DNA of 64,000 nucleotides from assembly GCF_014138045.1 (NCBI RefSeq), contig NZ_JACGXA010000001.1, forward strand, positions 3,767,001 through 3,831,000, written 5' to 3'. Below, piece after piece: positions 28,505-36,372 of the stretch. The notes under the pieces are model-generated. The model was not told the origin of the DNA. It made no database searches and saw only the letters and a program-made list of their open reading frames with translations. The position numbers were made by a program, and so were the translations under genes. Within the stretch, counting starts at the first letter, position 1. The number at the start of each line of letters is the position of its first letter. This stretch comes from Nocardioides ginsengisegetis. GTDB lineage: Bacteria > Actinomycetota > Actinomycetes > Propionibacteriales > Nocardioidaceae.

Positions 28505-28756
28505 GCGATGACTCCATCATGGTGCGGGAACGCGCGCGACTCCGCGGCGTCCTGGTCGAGACCGCTGCGGGGTTCGAGCCAGTCGACCATCGTCGTCGAG
28601 GCTTGCTGGGAGCGGGGGGTCCGCTCGTGGGCGCCCGATCCGAGCGTCCGGCGCCCTCGGCCTGGCAGACGTCCGCGGACCGGGAGTGCTCCGACCCGCC
28701 CTGCCCACGCGCGGAACCAGCCAGTCGTGATGCGGGGCATCGGCGGGCGCGATGCC

Positions 28757-30172
28757 TCAGACGAGGAGGGTCCCGAAGAGGTCGGCGTACGCCTCCAGGT
28801 GGCGGTCGCCGAGGAAGCGCTCGTGCACCGTGGCACGTGCGGCGTTGCCGAGCCCGGCCGCGAGATCGGGCTGCTCGAGCAGGCGGGCCAGGGCGCGCCC
28901 CAGGGCGTCGAGGTCGTGGGGGTCCTCGAGCAGGAGCCCGTTCTCCCCGTCGACGATCTGGTCCTGGATGCCGCCGATGGCCGAGGCCACCACCGGCCGG
29001 GCCTTCCACATGGCCTCCGTGACGGTCAGCCCGAACCCCTCGACCAGGCTCTTCTGCACGACCACCGAGGCGCGGCGCTGCAGGGCGTTGACGAGGTGGG
29101 CGTTCTCGTCGACGTCGTCCATCGACAGGCAGACCAGGTGCACGCGGCTCTGCTCCTCGCGAGCCAGGCCGTCCCACCGGCTCCGGCACTCCGCCAGCAC
29201 GCCCGCTCCCTCGGGGTCGTCCGAGACGCCGGACACCTCGGGTCCGACCAGGAGGAGGTGTACGTCGCCGGGGAGACCCGCGTCGGCGAATCCCTGCATG
29301 ACGCCGGTCATGTCCTTGAGGCGGTCCCACCGGCTGATCTGCACCACGAGCCGGGCCTCGCACGGGATCGTGCCCCCGGTGAGGTCGAGGCCCCGATGCG
29401 GCCGCGTGGTCCCGACGGTGCCGTTGCGCTTGGTGAACGTGAGGGCTCGGGGGTCACGGGCCCCGCCGAGCAGCCCGGCGTAACCGAGCGTCGCCTCCGC
29501 GTCGGCGTCGGAGAGCGGGGCGTTCTTGGCGCTGAACGGGTCGATCGAGGGCGTGATGATGTGCACCTTCTCCGACGCCATCCACCGGGGGACGTAGTTG
29601 CGGCGCGAGAAGACGAACGCGTCGGCCGCCTCGATGAGCGGCCGCAGGAACGCCCAGCCCAGGTCGGTCAGCGCGTTGGGGGTGTCGCGACCGATGTGGC
29701 ACCGCCAGACCACCTTCGCCCCGGTCTCGCGCAGCGGCGTCACCATCGCCGCGGTCTGCGGATCGTGGAGCAGGACGACGTCGTCCGGCTTCACCAGGGT
29801 CGCCATGTCCGCGAGGTCGGGCCGCAGTGCCTCCGCGACCACGGCGTGCTCCGCGGCGCCGAGCTCTCCCCCGTCCCCCGGCTCCCCGTGCAGCACGTTG
29901 TGCAGGCGCTTGGTGATCGCGAAGAACTCCGGGCTCCCCGACAGCACCAGCCACCGGGTGTCGATGCCGACCCCGCGTGCGTTGGCCAGCAGCGTCTGCA
30001 GCATCTCCGCCACGCCGCCGCCGTGGGCGGTCGCGTTGACGTTCCAGACGACGCGGCCCCCGAGGAGCTCGCGCGCACCGGCAGCCACCGCATCGAACTG
30101 GTCTTTGCGCTCGCGCGAGAGCAGCCCAGTGAGGCGGTCCACGTCCGCGGGGGCGATCTGAATCTCGTGCAC
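28757..30172 (-). CDS. TreT-like trehalose synthase, GT4 glycosyltransferase
   Basis: 471 residues. VVWNVNATAHGGGVAEMLQT followed by GIDTRWLVLSGSPEFFAITK and RLHNVLHG matches TreT-type trehalose glycosyltransferring synthases, which join NDP-glucose and glucose. The GT4 C-terminal domain has VQISRWDRLKDMTGVMQGFA and KSLVEGFGLTVTEAMWKARP with the EX7E catalytic glutamates. Cytoplasmic. Monocistronic, with 58 bp to the DUF222 gene behind it. It would complement the TreX-TreY-TreZ route at 55-62 kb. TreT and other GT4 enzymes are hard to separate by motif, so activity needs testing. Confidence 0.8.
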   Translation of the reverse strand: MHEIQIAPADVDRLTGLLSRERKDQFDAVAAGARELLGGRVVWNVNATAHGGGVAEMLQTLLANARGVGIDTRWLVLSGSPEFFAITKRLHNVLHGEPGDGGELGAAEHAVVAEALRPDLADMATLVKPDDVVLLHDPQTAAMVTPLRETGAKVVWRCHIGRDTPNALTDLGWAFLRPLIEAADAFVFSRRNYVPRWMASEKVHIITPSIDPFSAKNAPLSDADAEATLGYAGLLGGARDPRALTFTKRNGTVGTTRPHRGLDLTGGTIPCEARLVVQISRWDRLKDMTGVMQGFADAGLPGDVHLLLVGPEVSGVSDDPEGAGVLAECRSRWDGLAREEQSRVHLVCLSMDDVDENAHLVNALQRRASVVVQKSLVEGFGLTVTEAMWKARPVVASAIGGIQDQIVDGENGLLLEDPHDLDALGRALARLLEQPDLAAGLGNAARATVHERFLGDRHLEAYADLFGTLLV

Positions 30173-30229
30173 GACCCTCAGCGTCCACCCATCTGACGCG
30201 CGGCGACACCCAAGGATTGGTCAGACGGC

Positions 30230-31465
30230 CTATGTCCTCCTGGTGAAGGCGACCTTCCCGCCGGCCTGCTTGGTCATCGTGAACTTCGGATCATGGGCCC
30301 GGGCGTGGTGGTGCGGGCAGAGCAGCATCCCGTCCTTGTTGGTCTCCCCGCCCTGACTCCAGGGGATCGGGTGGTGCCCGTGACACAGCCCCGGCGGCCA
30401 GTCACATCCCTCGGCGTTGCAGCCGCCCTGCTCGATGGCCATCGCGATCCGCTGCGACTCGCTGTGGAACCGGCGCTTCCGGCCCAGATCCAACACCTGG
30501 GACTTCCCACCCAGCACGGCCGGGATGATCCCCGCCTCGCACGCCAGCCGGCGGGCCTGGCCGGCGGTGACCCGCTCACCGGTGTCCAACGAGGCTGCTT
30601 TGAGGCCGCCCATCAGGGTGGAGATGTCCATCGTCACCACCACGGTCGCGGACACACCGCCGGCCTTGGGGAGCAACTTGGTCGGGTAGCGCTCGATCAG
30701 CTCGACGAACGCCTGCCCCATCCGCTCGGCACTGGGCCTGCGCTCACCGAGGCCGCCGTCGACCGCGGCCCGGTGCTTCGGGGCCGCGAACGCCAGCAGC
30801 GCCTTCTTCAGCATCGCGGCCTGCGCGGACGGCAGCGTGAACCGTCCGTGCACCTTGCCGTGCCCGTCATCGGTCATGGTCAGCTTGGTGGACCGGGCGG
30901 CGTCGCGTTCCTCGGCCTCGAGCTGCTTCGCCTCGTGGGCCTCGGCAGCCTCGGGGTCCAGGAACTCCAGGATCCGTCGGCCCAGCCTCTTCAACGCCTG
31001 CGCGTCGTGCTCGGCGGCGAACTTGATCAGCAACGCCTCGGCCTCGTCGCGATGCTCGGTCGGGAGGACCTCGACCGCATCGACGATCACCCGCGCCTGC
31101 TCGACCAGCACGTCACCCGCGGCGACCGCCGTACGCAGGGCGGGCCTTGCGGCCAGCGCGACCGCGAGGCGCATCTTCCCGTGCGCAGACGTCCGGGTCT
31201 GGTGGGTGGCGTGGGCCCAGAAGTTCGTCGTCGAGGTCGCGCCCACCGACTCCCCGACGCCGACGATCTTGGCGTGCGCGGCGACCCGCAGCTCGATCTC
31301 CTGCGCCCGAGCGACCATCCGGGTGGCCTCAGCCAGAGTCGCGGCGGCCTCCTCCGTCGACATCGACCACAACGACGCATCCGAGACCTCGTCCAAGCTT
31401 GCGTGGACAGCGGCAACAGCGCGCGACACCTGGTGTCGAGGAGGCTGCTGGACCATCGCTGTCAT
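30230..31465 (-). CDS. DUF222/HNH endonuclease-domain protein (13E12 repeat family)
   Basis: 411 residues. The N-terminal DUF222 region (about 15-290) is helical: LAEATRMVARAQEIELRVAA and SAHGKMRLAVALAARPALR. The C-terminal HNH motif reads LCHGHHPIPWSQGGETNKDG, then LLCPHHHARAHD, with the metal- and DNA-binding His and Cys residues in place, so the nuclease fold appears intact. The family is multi-copy in mycobacteria and Nocardioides; its role (mobile, defensive or other) is not settled. A 'ggtttcgagac' repeat lies 250 bp upstream. No signal peptide. Confidence 0.88.
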   Translation of the reverse strand: MTAMVQQPPRHQVSRAVAAVHASLDEVSDASLWSMSTEEAAATLAEATRMVARAQEIELRVAAHAKIVGVGESVGATSTTNFWAHATHQTRTSAHGKMRLAVALAARPALRTAVAAGDVLVEQARVIVDAVEVLPTEHRDEAEALLIKFAAEHDAQALKRLGRRILEFLDPEAAEAHEAKQLEAEERDAARSTKLTMTDDGHGKVHGRFTLPSAQAAMLKKALLAFAAPKHRAAVDGGLGERRPSAERMGQAFVELIERYPTKLLPKAGGVSATVVVTMDISTLMGGLKAASLDTGERVTAGQARRLACEAGIIPAVLGGKSQVLDLGRKRRFHSESQRIAMAIEQGGCNAEGCDWPPGLCHGHHPIPWSQGGETNKDGMLLCPHHHARAHDPKFTMTKQAGGKVAFTRRT

Positions 31466-31836
31466 GGATCAATTCCAGCAGGGACCACCGACAAAACCGC
31501 AGGCCAGAGCCCCTATTTGCGATCGAGAAAGGTAAAGAATCGAGAGAATTTGAAACCTGGATCACGACGGTCGAGCCAGGCGGCCGAAAGCCAGGAATCA
31601 GGGCCCGGAGGCACCCTGTGTGAACCCTGCGATGACCACGGAAATCAATGAATCTACGCGCCGAAGGCGCGAGGCCCCGCACTCGACGTCGGCGAACAAG
31701 ACCCCAGATTGGTTCACCGGGTTTCGAGACGCTCGCTGGCGCTCGCTCCTCAACCACCGAGGGCGCTGATGGCGCTAATGACAGGTATCGGCGATGCCAC
31801 GTTCCGCACCATCGAGCGCGCCCCAATGCTGAGCCC
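31466..31836. other. 371-bp intergenic region with one repeat copy
   Basis: Between the DUF222 gene (minus) and the GH1 remnant (plus). Positions 31714-31768 hold the second 'ggtttcgagac' repeat. GCGCCGAAGGCGC near 31662 is a small hairpin. The first 180 bp are less GC-rich than the surroundings (GAGAAAGGTAAAGAATCGAG) and probably carry the DUF222 gene promoter. No coding support. Confidence 0.6.
31714..31768 (+). repeat. 'ggtttcgagacgctcgctgg' repeat, copy 2
   Basis: TCACCGGGTTTCGAGACGCT followed by CGCTGGCGCTCGCTCCTCAA, then CCACCGAGGGCGCTGA. The core is identical to 7264-7302 in the same orientation, without the internal duplication. Placed between a DUF222/HNH gene and a decayed glucosidase gene. 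Confidence 0.85.
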
Positions 31837-32300
31837 ATGACCGAATGCACCTTCCCGTCCGACTTCCTCTGGGGCGTCGCCGTCGCCCGCCTCCAGGTCG
31901 AGGGCGACAACACCGACAGCGACACCTGGCTCGCCGAGCAGGTCGTGCCGTCGGTGTCAGGGACCCCTCCGGCAAGGCCTGCAACGGCTACGAGCAATGG
32001 CGCGAGGACATCGGTCGGGATGGCCCCGATCGTCACGTTCAACCACTCCACGTCGCCGCACTGGTCCGCCATGCGCGGCAGCTGGCTCGACCCCGAGGCG
32101 CCGGCTCTCTTCGCCCGCTACTGCGACGCCCGCCAGCTCGAGCGGACGACGCTCGAGGCGGCCACCGAGGCGACCGGTGTGCCGGTCCTCGGCTACGGCC
32201 ACCAGCTGGGTCTGCACGCGGTCGACCGGCAGACGTTCGAGCGCACGCCCAAGCCGAGCGCCGGGGTCTACGCGGCGTACGTGAGCAGCAGCGGGCCTGA
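31837..32300 (+). pseudogene. Decayed GH1 beta-glucosidase
   Basis: Begins as an intact GH1 N-terminus (CTFPSDFLWGVAVARLQVEG, then DNTDSDTWLAEQVVPSV). Near 31957 one base has been lost: the next stretch, DPSGKACNGYEQWREDIG, is in the -1 frame. About 32015 the first frame resumes with GMAPIVTFNHSTSPHWSAMR and GSWLDPEAPALFARYCDA, skipping roughly 40 residues. It then jumps at about 32130 to the C-terminal part ATGVPVLGYGHQLGLHAVDR and TFERTPKPSAGVYAA, losing about 300 residues, including both catalytic Glu; the segment between GVPVLGY and GHQLGL is missing too. Not functional. Confidence 0.88.
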
Positions 32301-32957
32301 TCAGAGCGCATCCAGCACCGGCCGTACGTCGCCCCCGGTGCCGACCCAGCCGACGCCCGGCTCGAGGTGCCGGACCACCCGAGCCGGGTTGCCGGCAACG
32401 ACGGAGTGGTCGGGCACCTCCCCGCGGACGACCGCCCCGGCCGCGACGACGACGTTCCGGCCGATCTGCGCGCCGGGGAGGATGACGGCCGCGTGGCCGA
32501 TCCACGACCCGGACCCGATCCGCACCGGCTGGTGCGGCCCGAGCTGCTCGCCGATCGGGCGCGTCGGGTCCTGGTAGCCGTGGCTGGCATCGGTGACGAA
32601 GACGCCCTGCCCGCACCACACCGCGTCGCCGAGCTCGATCGAGGAGTGGGCGGTGATGCTGGTCCGGGCGCCGAGGACGCACCGGTCGCCGATCACGAGG
32701 GCGCGTGCGGGGATGTTGGTGTCGCCCGGGCCGTAGCCGACGCTCAGCGTCACCTGCCGCCCGATCAGCGTGTCCTCCCCGACGTGGATCGAGCCGGTGT
32801 TGAGGAGCGTGGCCGGCGGGAAGCCGATGCTGCTGCCGGCGCCGAAGGTCCCGAAGGCCTCGGCCGCGCGCGTCCCCGGCACGATCTCGCCCGCGCGGTC
32901 GATGCCGTGCCAGGCGGCGTGGACGACGGCGTTGACCACTCGACCGACTCGGTTCAC
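32301..32957 (-). CDS. Hexapeptide-repeat acyltransferase (WcaF/MaaT-like)
   Basis: 218 residues from the GTG at 32957 (VNRVGRVVNAVVHAAWHGID); longer starts are possible but would overlap the MFS promoter. Left-handed beta-helix repeats run from about residue 50, with LVIGDRCVLGARTSITAHSS and the active-site His region VFVTDASHGYQDPTRP. The end, VVAGNPARVVRHLEPG, is the standard acetyltransferase C-terminus. Members O-acetylate sugars or polysaccharides with acetyl-CoA. Cytoplasmic trimer. Divergent from the MFS exporter; its 3' end abuts the GH1 remnant. Confidence 0.87.
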   Translation of the reverse strand: MNRVGRVVNAVVHAAWHGIDRAGEIVPGTRAAEAFGTFGAGSSIGFPPATLLNTGSIHVGEDTLIGRQVTLSVGYGPGDTNIPARALVIGDRCVLGARTSITAHSSIELGDAVWCGQGVFVTDASHGYQDPTRPIGEQLGPHQPVRIGSGSWIGHAAVILPGAQIGRNVVVAAGAVVRGEVPDHSVVAGNPARVVRHLEPGVGWVGTGGDVRPVLDAL

Positions 32958-33009
32958 GCAGTGACGGTAGCGTTCCGGCGCACGTCGGCGATCCATCGAC
33001 GGGCTGGCA

Positions 33010-33041
33010 ATCCTGTTGAGCCCGCGTTCACGATCCTGTTG
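33010..33041. promoter_or_regulatory. Direct repeats ATCCTGTTG before the MFS gene
   Basis: ATCCTGTTG at 33010-33018 and 33033-33041, 23 bp apart (about two helical turns), in the 155-bp gap between the divergent acyltransferase and MFS genes. It could be a regulator site or a mere coincidence; no regulator gene is adjacent. Confidence 0.3.
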
Positions 33042-33112
33042 GCTTGAGCGGGAATGCTGGGGCGAACGTCCGGCGTTGCCGACCACAAGCACCTCTCGAA
33101 CGAAGGACCCCC

Positions 33113-34606
33113 ATGTCTTCTCCGGTCTCCTCGGGCACGGACCAGGCCCCCGACTACGGCGTCCTTCGCTGGTTGGTGGCAGCAGCGTTCGTCGTGATCC
33201 TCAACGAGACGGTCATGTTCAACGCGCTGCCGAGCCTGATGCGCGAGTTCTCCGTCGACGTCACGACCGCCCAGTGGCTCTCGACCGCCTTCATGCTGAC
33301 GATGGCCGTGGTCATCCCGATCACCGGCTGGTTCCTCCAGCGCGTGACGACGCGGCAGGCGTTCGGCCTGGCGATGACGGTGTTCTGCATCGGCACGCTG
33401 ATCTGTGCGTCGGCCCCCGTCTTCTGGGTGCTGCTGCTGGGGCGCATCGTGCAGGCGTCCGGCACGGCGGTGATGATGCCGCTGCTGATGACGACGCTGA
33501 TGACGATCGTCGCGCCCGGTGACCGCGGCAAGGTCATGGGCAACGTGACGCTGGCGATGTCCGCGGCGCCGGCCCTCGGCCCGACCGCGTCCGGCTTCAT
33601 CCTCGAGGTCGCCAGCTGGCGCTGGATGTTCGGCATCGTGCTCCCGATCGCCGCCACCATCGGCATCGTCGGCATCACCCGGCTCCGCAACGTCGGTGAA
33701 CCCCGCGCCCTGTCGCTCCACGTGCCCAGCGTCCTGCTCTCCGCGATCGGCTTCGGCACGCTCGTCTACGGCCTCGCCCAGTTCGGCCGCGGCGGCGACG
33801 CCCGCACCGAGGGCGCGATCTTCGCGGCCGTCGGTCTGGTGTTCGTGGCCGCGTTCGTGCTGCTCCAGGTGCGCCTGCAGCGTGAGGACCGACCGCTGCT
33901 CGACCTCCGCACGCTCCGCCGCCCGACGTACCGCCTCGCCCTGCTCACCATGGCGGGCGCCTTCGCCGGCATGTTCGGGTCGATGCTGATCCTGCCCGTT
34001 TACCTCCAGAACGTCCGCGACCTGAGCACCCTCCAGACCGGCCTGCTGATGATGCCGGGCGGTCTGGCGATGGGCCTGCTCGGCCCGCGCGTGGGTCGCT
34101 GGTTCGACAAGCACGGCAGCCGCCCGCTCGTCGTGCCCGGCGGCCTCGGGGCCATCGCGGCCCTGGGCATCCTCACCCAGGTCAGCCTCACGACGCCGAT
34201 CCCGATGATCCTCGGCGCGCACGTGCTGCTGATGGTCTCGCTGGCCCTGATCTTCACGCCGGTCTTCACCCTCGGCCTCGGCGACGTCCCGCCGCACCTC
34301 TACTCGCACGGCAGCTCGCTGCTCGGCGCCCTCCAGCAGGTGGCCGGCGCGATGGGTACGGCGATCGTGGCGACCCTGATCGCCTGGCGCACCACCCACC
34401 TGCTCGGCCAGGGCGACGACCCGCTGACGGCCCAGGTCGGGGGCATGACGGCGGGCTTCTGGTTCGGCGTCGCGCTGACCACGCTGGTCTTCGGCATGCT
34501 GCTCAAGCTGCCCAACCGGGCGCACGTCCCCGAGCCCGAGGCCGTGACCGAGGCGCAGCTCCCCGCGCCGGCCGAGGCCGTCCCGCTGACGCAGCACGAG
34601 GGCTGA
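33113..34606 (+). CDS. DHA2-family MFS multidrug exporter
   Basis: 497 residues, about 14 membrane segments. The ATG at 33113 has GAAGGA at -11; an upstream GTG at 33044 would add a non-conserved tail. Signatures: LNETVMFNALPSLMREFSVD (helix 1 motif D1 of DHA2), WLSTAFMLTMAVVIPITGWF, and motif C in LAMSAAPALGPTASGFILEV. It resembles the LmrB/EmrB group that expels lipophilic drugs by proton antiport. Plasma membrane. A second DHA2 exporter is at 53.8-55.3 kb. Confidence 0.9.
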   Translation: MSSPVSSGTDQAPDYGVLRWLVAAAFVVILNETVMFNALPSLMREFSVDVTTAQWLSTAFMLTMAVVIPITGWFLQRVTTRQAFGLAMTVFCIGTLICASAPVFWVLLLGRIVQASGTAVMMPLLMTTLMTIVAPGDRGKVMGNVTLAMSAAPALGPTASGFILEVASWRWMFGIVLPIAATIGIVGITRLRNVGEPRALSLHVPSVLLSAIGFGTLVYGLAQFGRGGDARTEGAIFAAVGLVFVAAFVLLQVRLQREDRPLLDLRTLRRPTYRLALLTMAGAFAGMFGSMLILPVYLQNVRDLSTLQTGLLMMPGGLAMGLLGPRVGRWFDKHGSRPLVVPGGLGAIAALGILTQVSLTTPIPMILGAHVLLMVSLALIFTPVFTLGLGDVPPHLYSHGSSLLGALQQVAGAMGTAIVATLIAWRTTHLLGQGDDPLTAQVGGMTAGFWFGVALTTLVFGMLLKLPNRAHVPEPEAVTEAQLPAPAEAVPLTQHEG

Positions 34607-34662
34607 GCGAGGGCCCGCGACGGGTGAGGTCGGCCTCCGCCTCGCGCCCCTAAGGTGAACGG

Positions 34663-35427
34663 ATGCATGACCTGCAACGTGGCGCCGCGGTGTCCGATCC
34701 ACTCACGCCGTACCTCGACGTCGACCGCTCCCGTCCCGAGCACGAATGCTGGGTGACCGGACACATGGTCGCCGGACTCGACGGCACGGCGGCGGTGGGC
34801 GGTCGAGTCGGTTCCCTGTCCACGGCTCCGGACCAGGCGCTGTTCCGCAGGATGCGCCAGATCGCCGATGTCGTGCTCGTCGGCGCCGAGACCGTACGCC
34901 GCGAGGGATACGGCCCGGTGCGGCTCGACGAGCAGGCCCAGGAGCTGCGTCGGCGCGACGGTCGGTCATCGACGCCGCCACTCGCCGTGGTCAGCCGGTC
35001 GCTCGACTTCGACTGGACCGCCAAGGTGTTCGCCGAGGCGCCCGAGGACGCCCCCACCCTTGTCATCACCTGCGCGTCGGCGGATCCGGTGCGCCGGGCC
35101 GAGGCCGAGAAGGTGGCGGTCGTGCTGGTGGCCGGCGAGGACCGCGTCACGCCGGCGGCCGCGATGCAGGCGCTCGCCCAGCTCGGCCACCGGGTCGTGC
35201 TCTGCGAAGGCGGACCGACCTGGCTCGGTGAGCTGGTTGCCGCGGACCGCCTCGACGAGCTCTGCCTCTCCATCTCCCCGGTGATGGGCGGCGACCCGCT
35301 CCCGGTCGCCGTCACCCCACCGGGCGGTGGGCTCGCGGCGTTCGAGCTGAAGGGCGCCATGGTGGAGGACAGCACGCTCTTCCTGCGCTACGAGCGCGGG
35401 TCACAGGGAGGTGGTGGACATGAGTGA
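34663..35427 (+). CDS. RibD C-terminal-like pyrimidine reductase family protein
   Basis: 254 residues. The dihydrofolate-reductase-like RibD_C fold is shown by WVTGHMVAGLDGTAAVGGRV, VVLVGAETVRREGYGPVRL and VVLCEGGPTWLGELVAADRL. It uses NAD(P)H; members reduce the riboflavin precursor or other pyrimidines, but a stand-alone copy outside a rib operon often has another substrate. AAGGTGA precedes the ATG. Its last 8 bases overlap the flavin reductase-like gene, so the two are coupled and probably handle linked flavin or pyrimidine chemistry. Confidence 0.85.
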   Translation: MHDLQRGAAVSDPLTPYLDVDRSRPEHECWVTGHMVAGLDGTAAVGGRVGSLSTAPDQALFRRMRQIADVVLVGAETVRREGYGPVRLDEQAQELRRRDGRSSTPPLAVVSRSLDFDWTAKVFAEAPEDAPTLVITCASADPVRRAEAEKVAVVLVAGEDRVTPAAAMQALAQLGHRVVLCEGGPTWLGELVAADRLDELCLSISPVMGGDPLPVAVTPPGGGLAAFELKGAMVEDSTLFLRYERGSQGGGGHE

Positions 35428-35929
35428 GGACGCCTTCAGCACGTTGATGGCCTCGGTCGATCCTCCGTTGGTCGTGCTCACCACGGTGGCCGACGACGAG
35501 TGGGCCGGTTGCCTGGTGGGCTTCCACGCCCAGTCGAGCATCACGCCCCAGCACTACTGCGTGTGGTTGTCGAAGGCGAACCACACCTACCGCGTCGCCC
35601 TGCGCGCCACGCACTTCGCGGTGCACTACCTGACGCCGCAGGACTTCGCCGTGGCGGAGCACTTCGGCACGCTGACCGGTGAGGACACCGACAAGTTCGC
35701 CGACGTGGACGTCGACGTGGACCCGAACGGGGTCCCGCTGCTCAGGGCGTGTCCGAGCCGGATGTCGCTCGAACGAATCGCCCTCCTCGACGACGGCGGC
35801 GACCACGTCTGCCTCACCACCCGGGTCGTGTCGGCCCACAGCGACGGCGACTTCGTGCCCCTGCGCGTCTCGGGCGCGGCCCACCTCGAGCCCGGCCATG
35901 CCAGCGAGGAGCGGGCGATCCAGCCGTAG
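35420..35929 (+). CDS. Flavin reductase-like FMN-binding protein
   Basis: 169 residues from the ATG at 35420, with GGGAG eight bases upstream; a GTG at 35411 is less likely. LVVLTTVADDEWAGCLVGFH and HYCVWLSKANHTYRVALRAT followed by HFAVHYLTP are the split-barrel FMN-binding motifs of the flavin reductase domain. Short-chain members reduce flavin with NAD(P)H or act as FMN-dependent reductases. Cytoplasmic. Translationally coupled to the RibD-like gene. Confidence 0.82.
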   Translation: MSEDAFSTLMASVDPPLVVLTTVADDEWAGCLVGFHAQSSITPQHYCVWLSKANHTYRVALRATHFAVHYLTPQDFAVAEHFGTLTGEDTDKFADVDVDVDPNGVPLLRACPSRMSLERIALLDDGGDHVCLTTRVVSAHSDGDFVPLRVSGAAHLEPGHASEERAIQP

Positions 35930-35948
35930 GCGGCCCGGTTGCTGACGT

Positions 35949-36185
35949 TCAGCGACTCGTCGACGGCGAACAGGTCGGCTCGGGGCCGTCGAGCGCGGTG
36001 TTCCAGTGCGCCCGCCACACGAAGCACGGCCGGTCCTGGGCGGGGTCAGCCGGGGACGACGTCGGGCTGGTGTCGGTGACCACGCGACCGATCGGGTCGG
36101 GCACGGGGATGGCGGCGTGGCTGGGCGGGGCGGCGAGGGCGCCGAGAGCGGTGACGGACACGACGGCCGCAAGGGTGACGTTCAT
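35949..36185 (-). CDS. Small secreted protein of unknown function
   Basis: 78 residues. GAAGGAG lies 7 bases before the ATG, a strong sign that it is real. Residues 1-24 are a Sec signal peptide (LAAVVSVTALGALAAP, cleavage after SHA). The mature 54 residues are Pro/Ser/Thr/Asp-rich with two Cys (PCFVW and PTCSPS) that could pair. No family recognised. Its 5' leader holds a 9-bp hairpin (36210-36232) and it is divergent from the large ATPase regulator, which may control it. Confidence 0.65.
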   Translation of the reverse strand: MNVTLAAVVSVTALGALAAPPSHAAIPVPDPIGRVVTDTSPTSSPADPAQDRPCFVWRAHWNTALDGPEPTCSPSTSR

Positions 36186-36209
36186 GGTGGCTCCTTCTCG
36201 GAGAGTGGC

Positions 36210-36232
36210 CTCCGGGGGACTGACCCCCGGAG
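36210..36232. promoter_or_regulatory. Hairpin in the leader of the small secreted protein gene
   Basis: CTCCGGGGG-actga-CCCCCGGAG, a perfect 9-bp stem with a 5-nt loop, 25 bp before the minus-strand ATG and 17 bp before its ribosome site. It could be an operator dyad or an RNA hairpin acting on translation or termination. Confidence 0.45.
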
Positions 36233-36372
36233 TGGGGACACCACCAAGGTCGAGCGCCGCGACCCCCTGTTGACGCCGGCTGACAGAAGTTGACGGCCGG
36301 ACTGCTCGTGGACACCCGCCTCGTCCCGGCGCATGCTGGATCCGACGTGTCGTACCTGTCCCGGGAGGTCAC

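Noticed and set aside
28501..28590. A 29-codon frame (MVDWLEPRSGLDQDAAESRA...) whose stop overlaps the lldD-like ATG, suggesting a leader peptide.
   Set aside because: No ribosome site and no sign of constraint; in GC-rich DNA such overlaps are common by chance.
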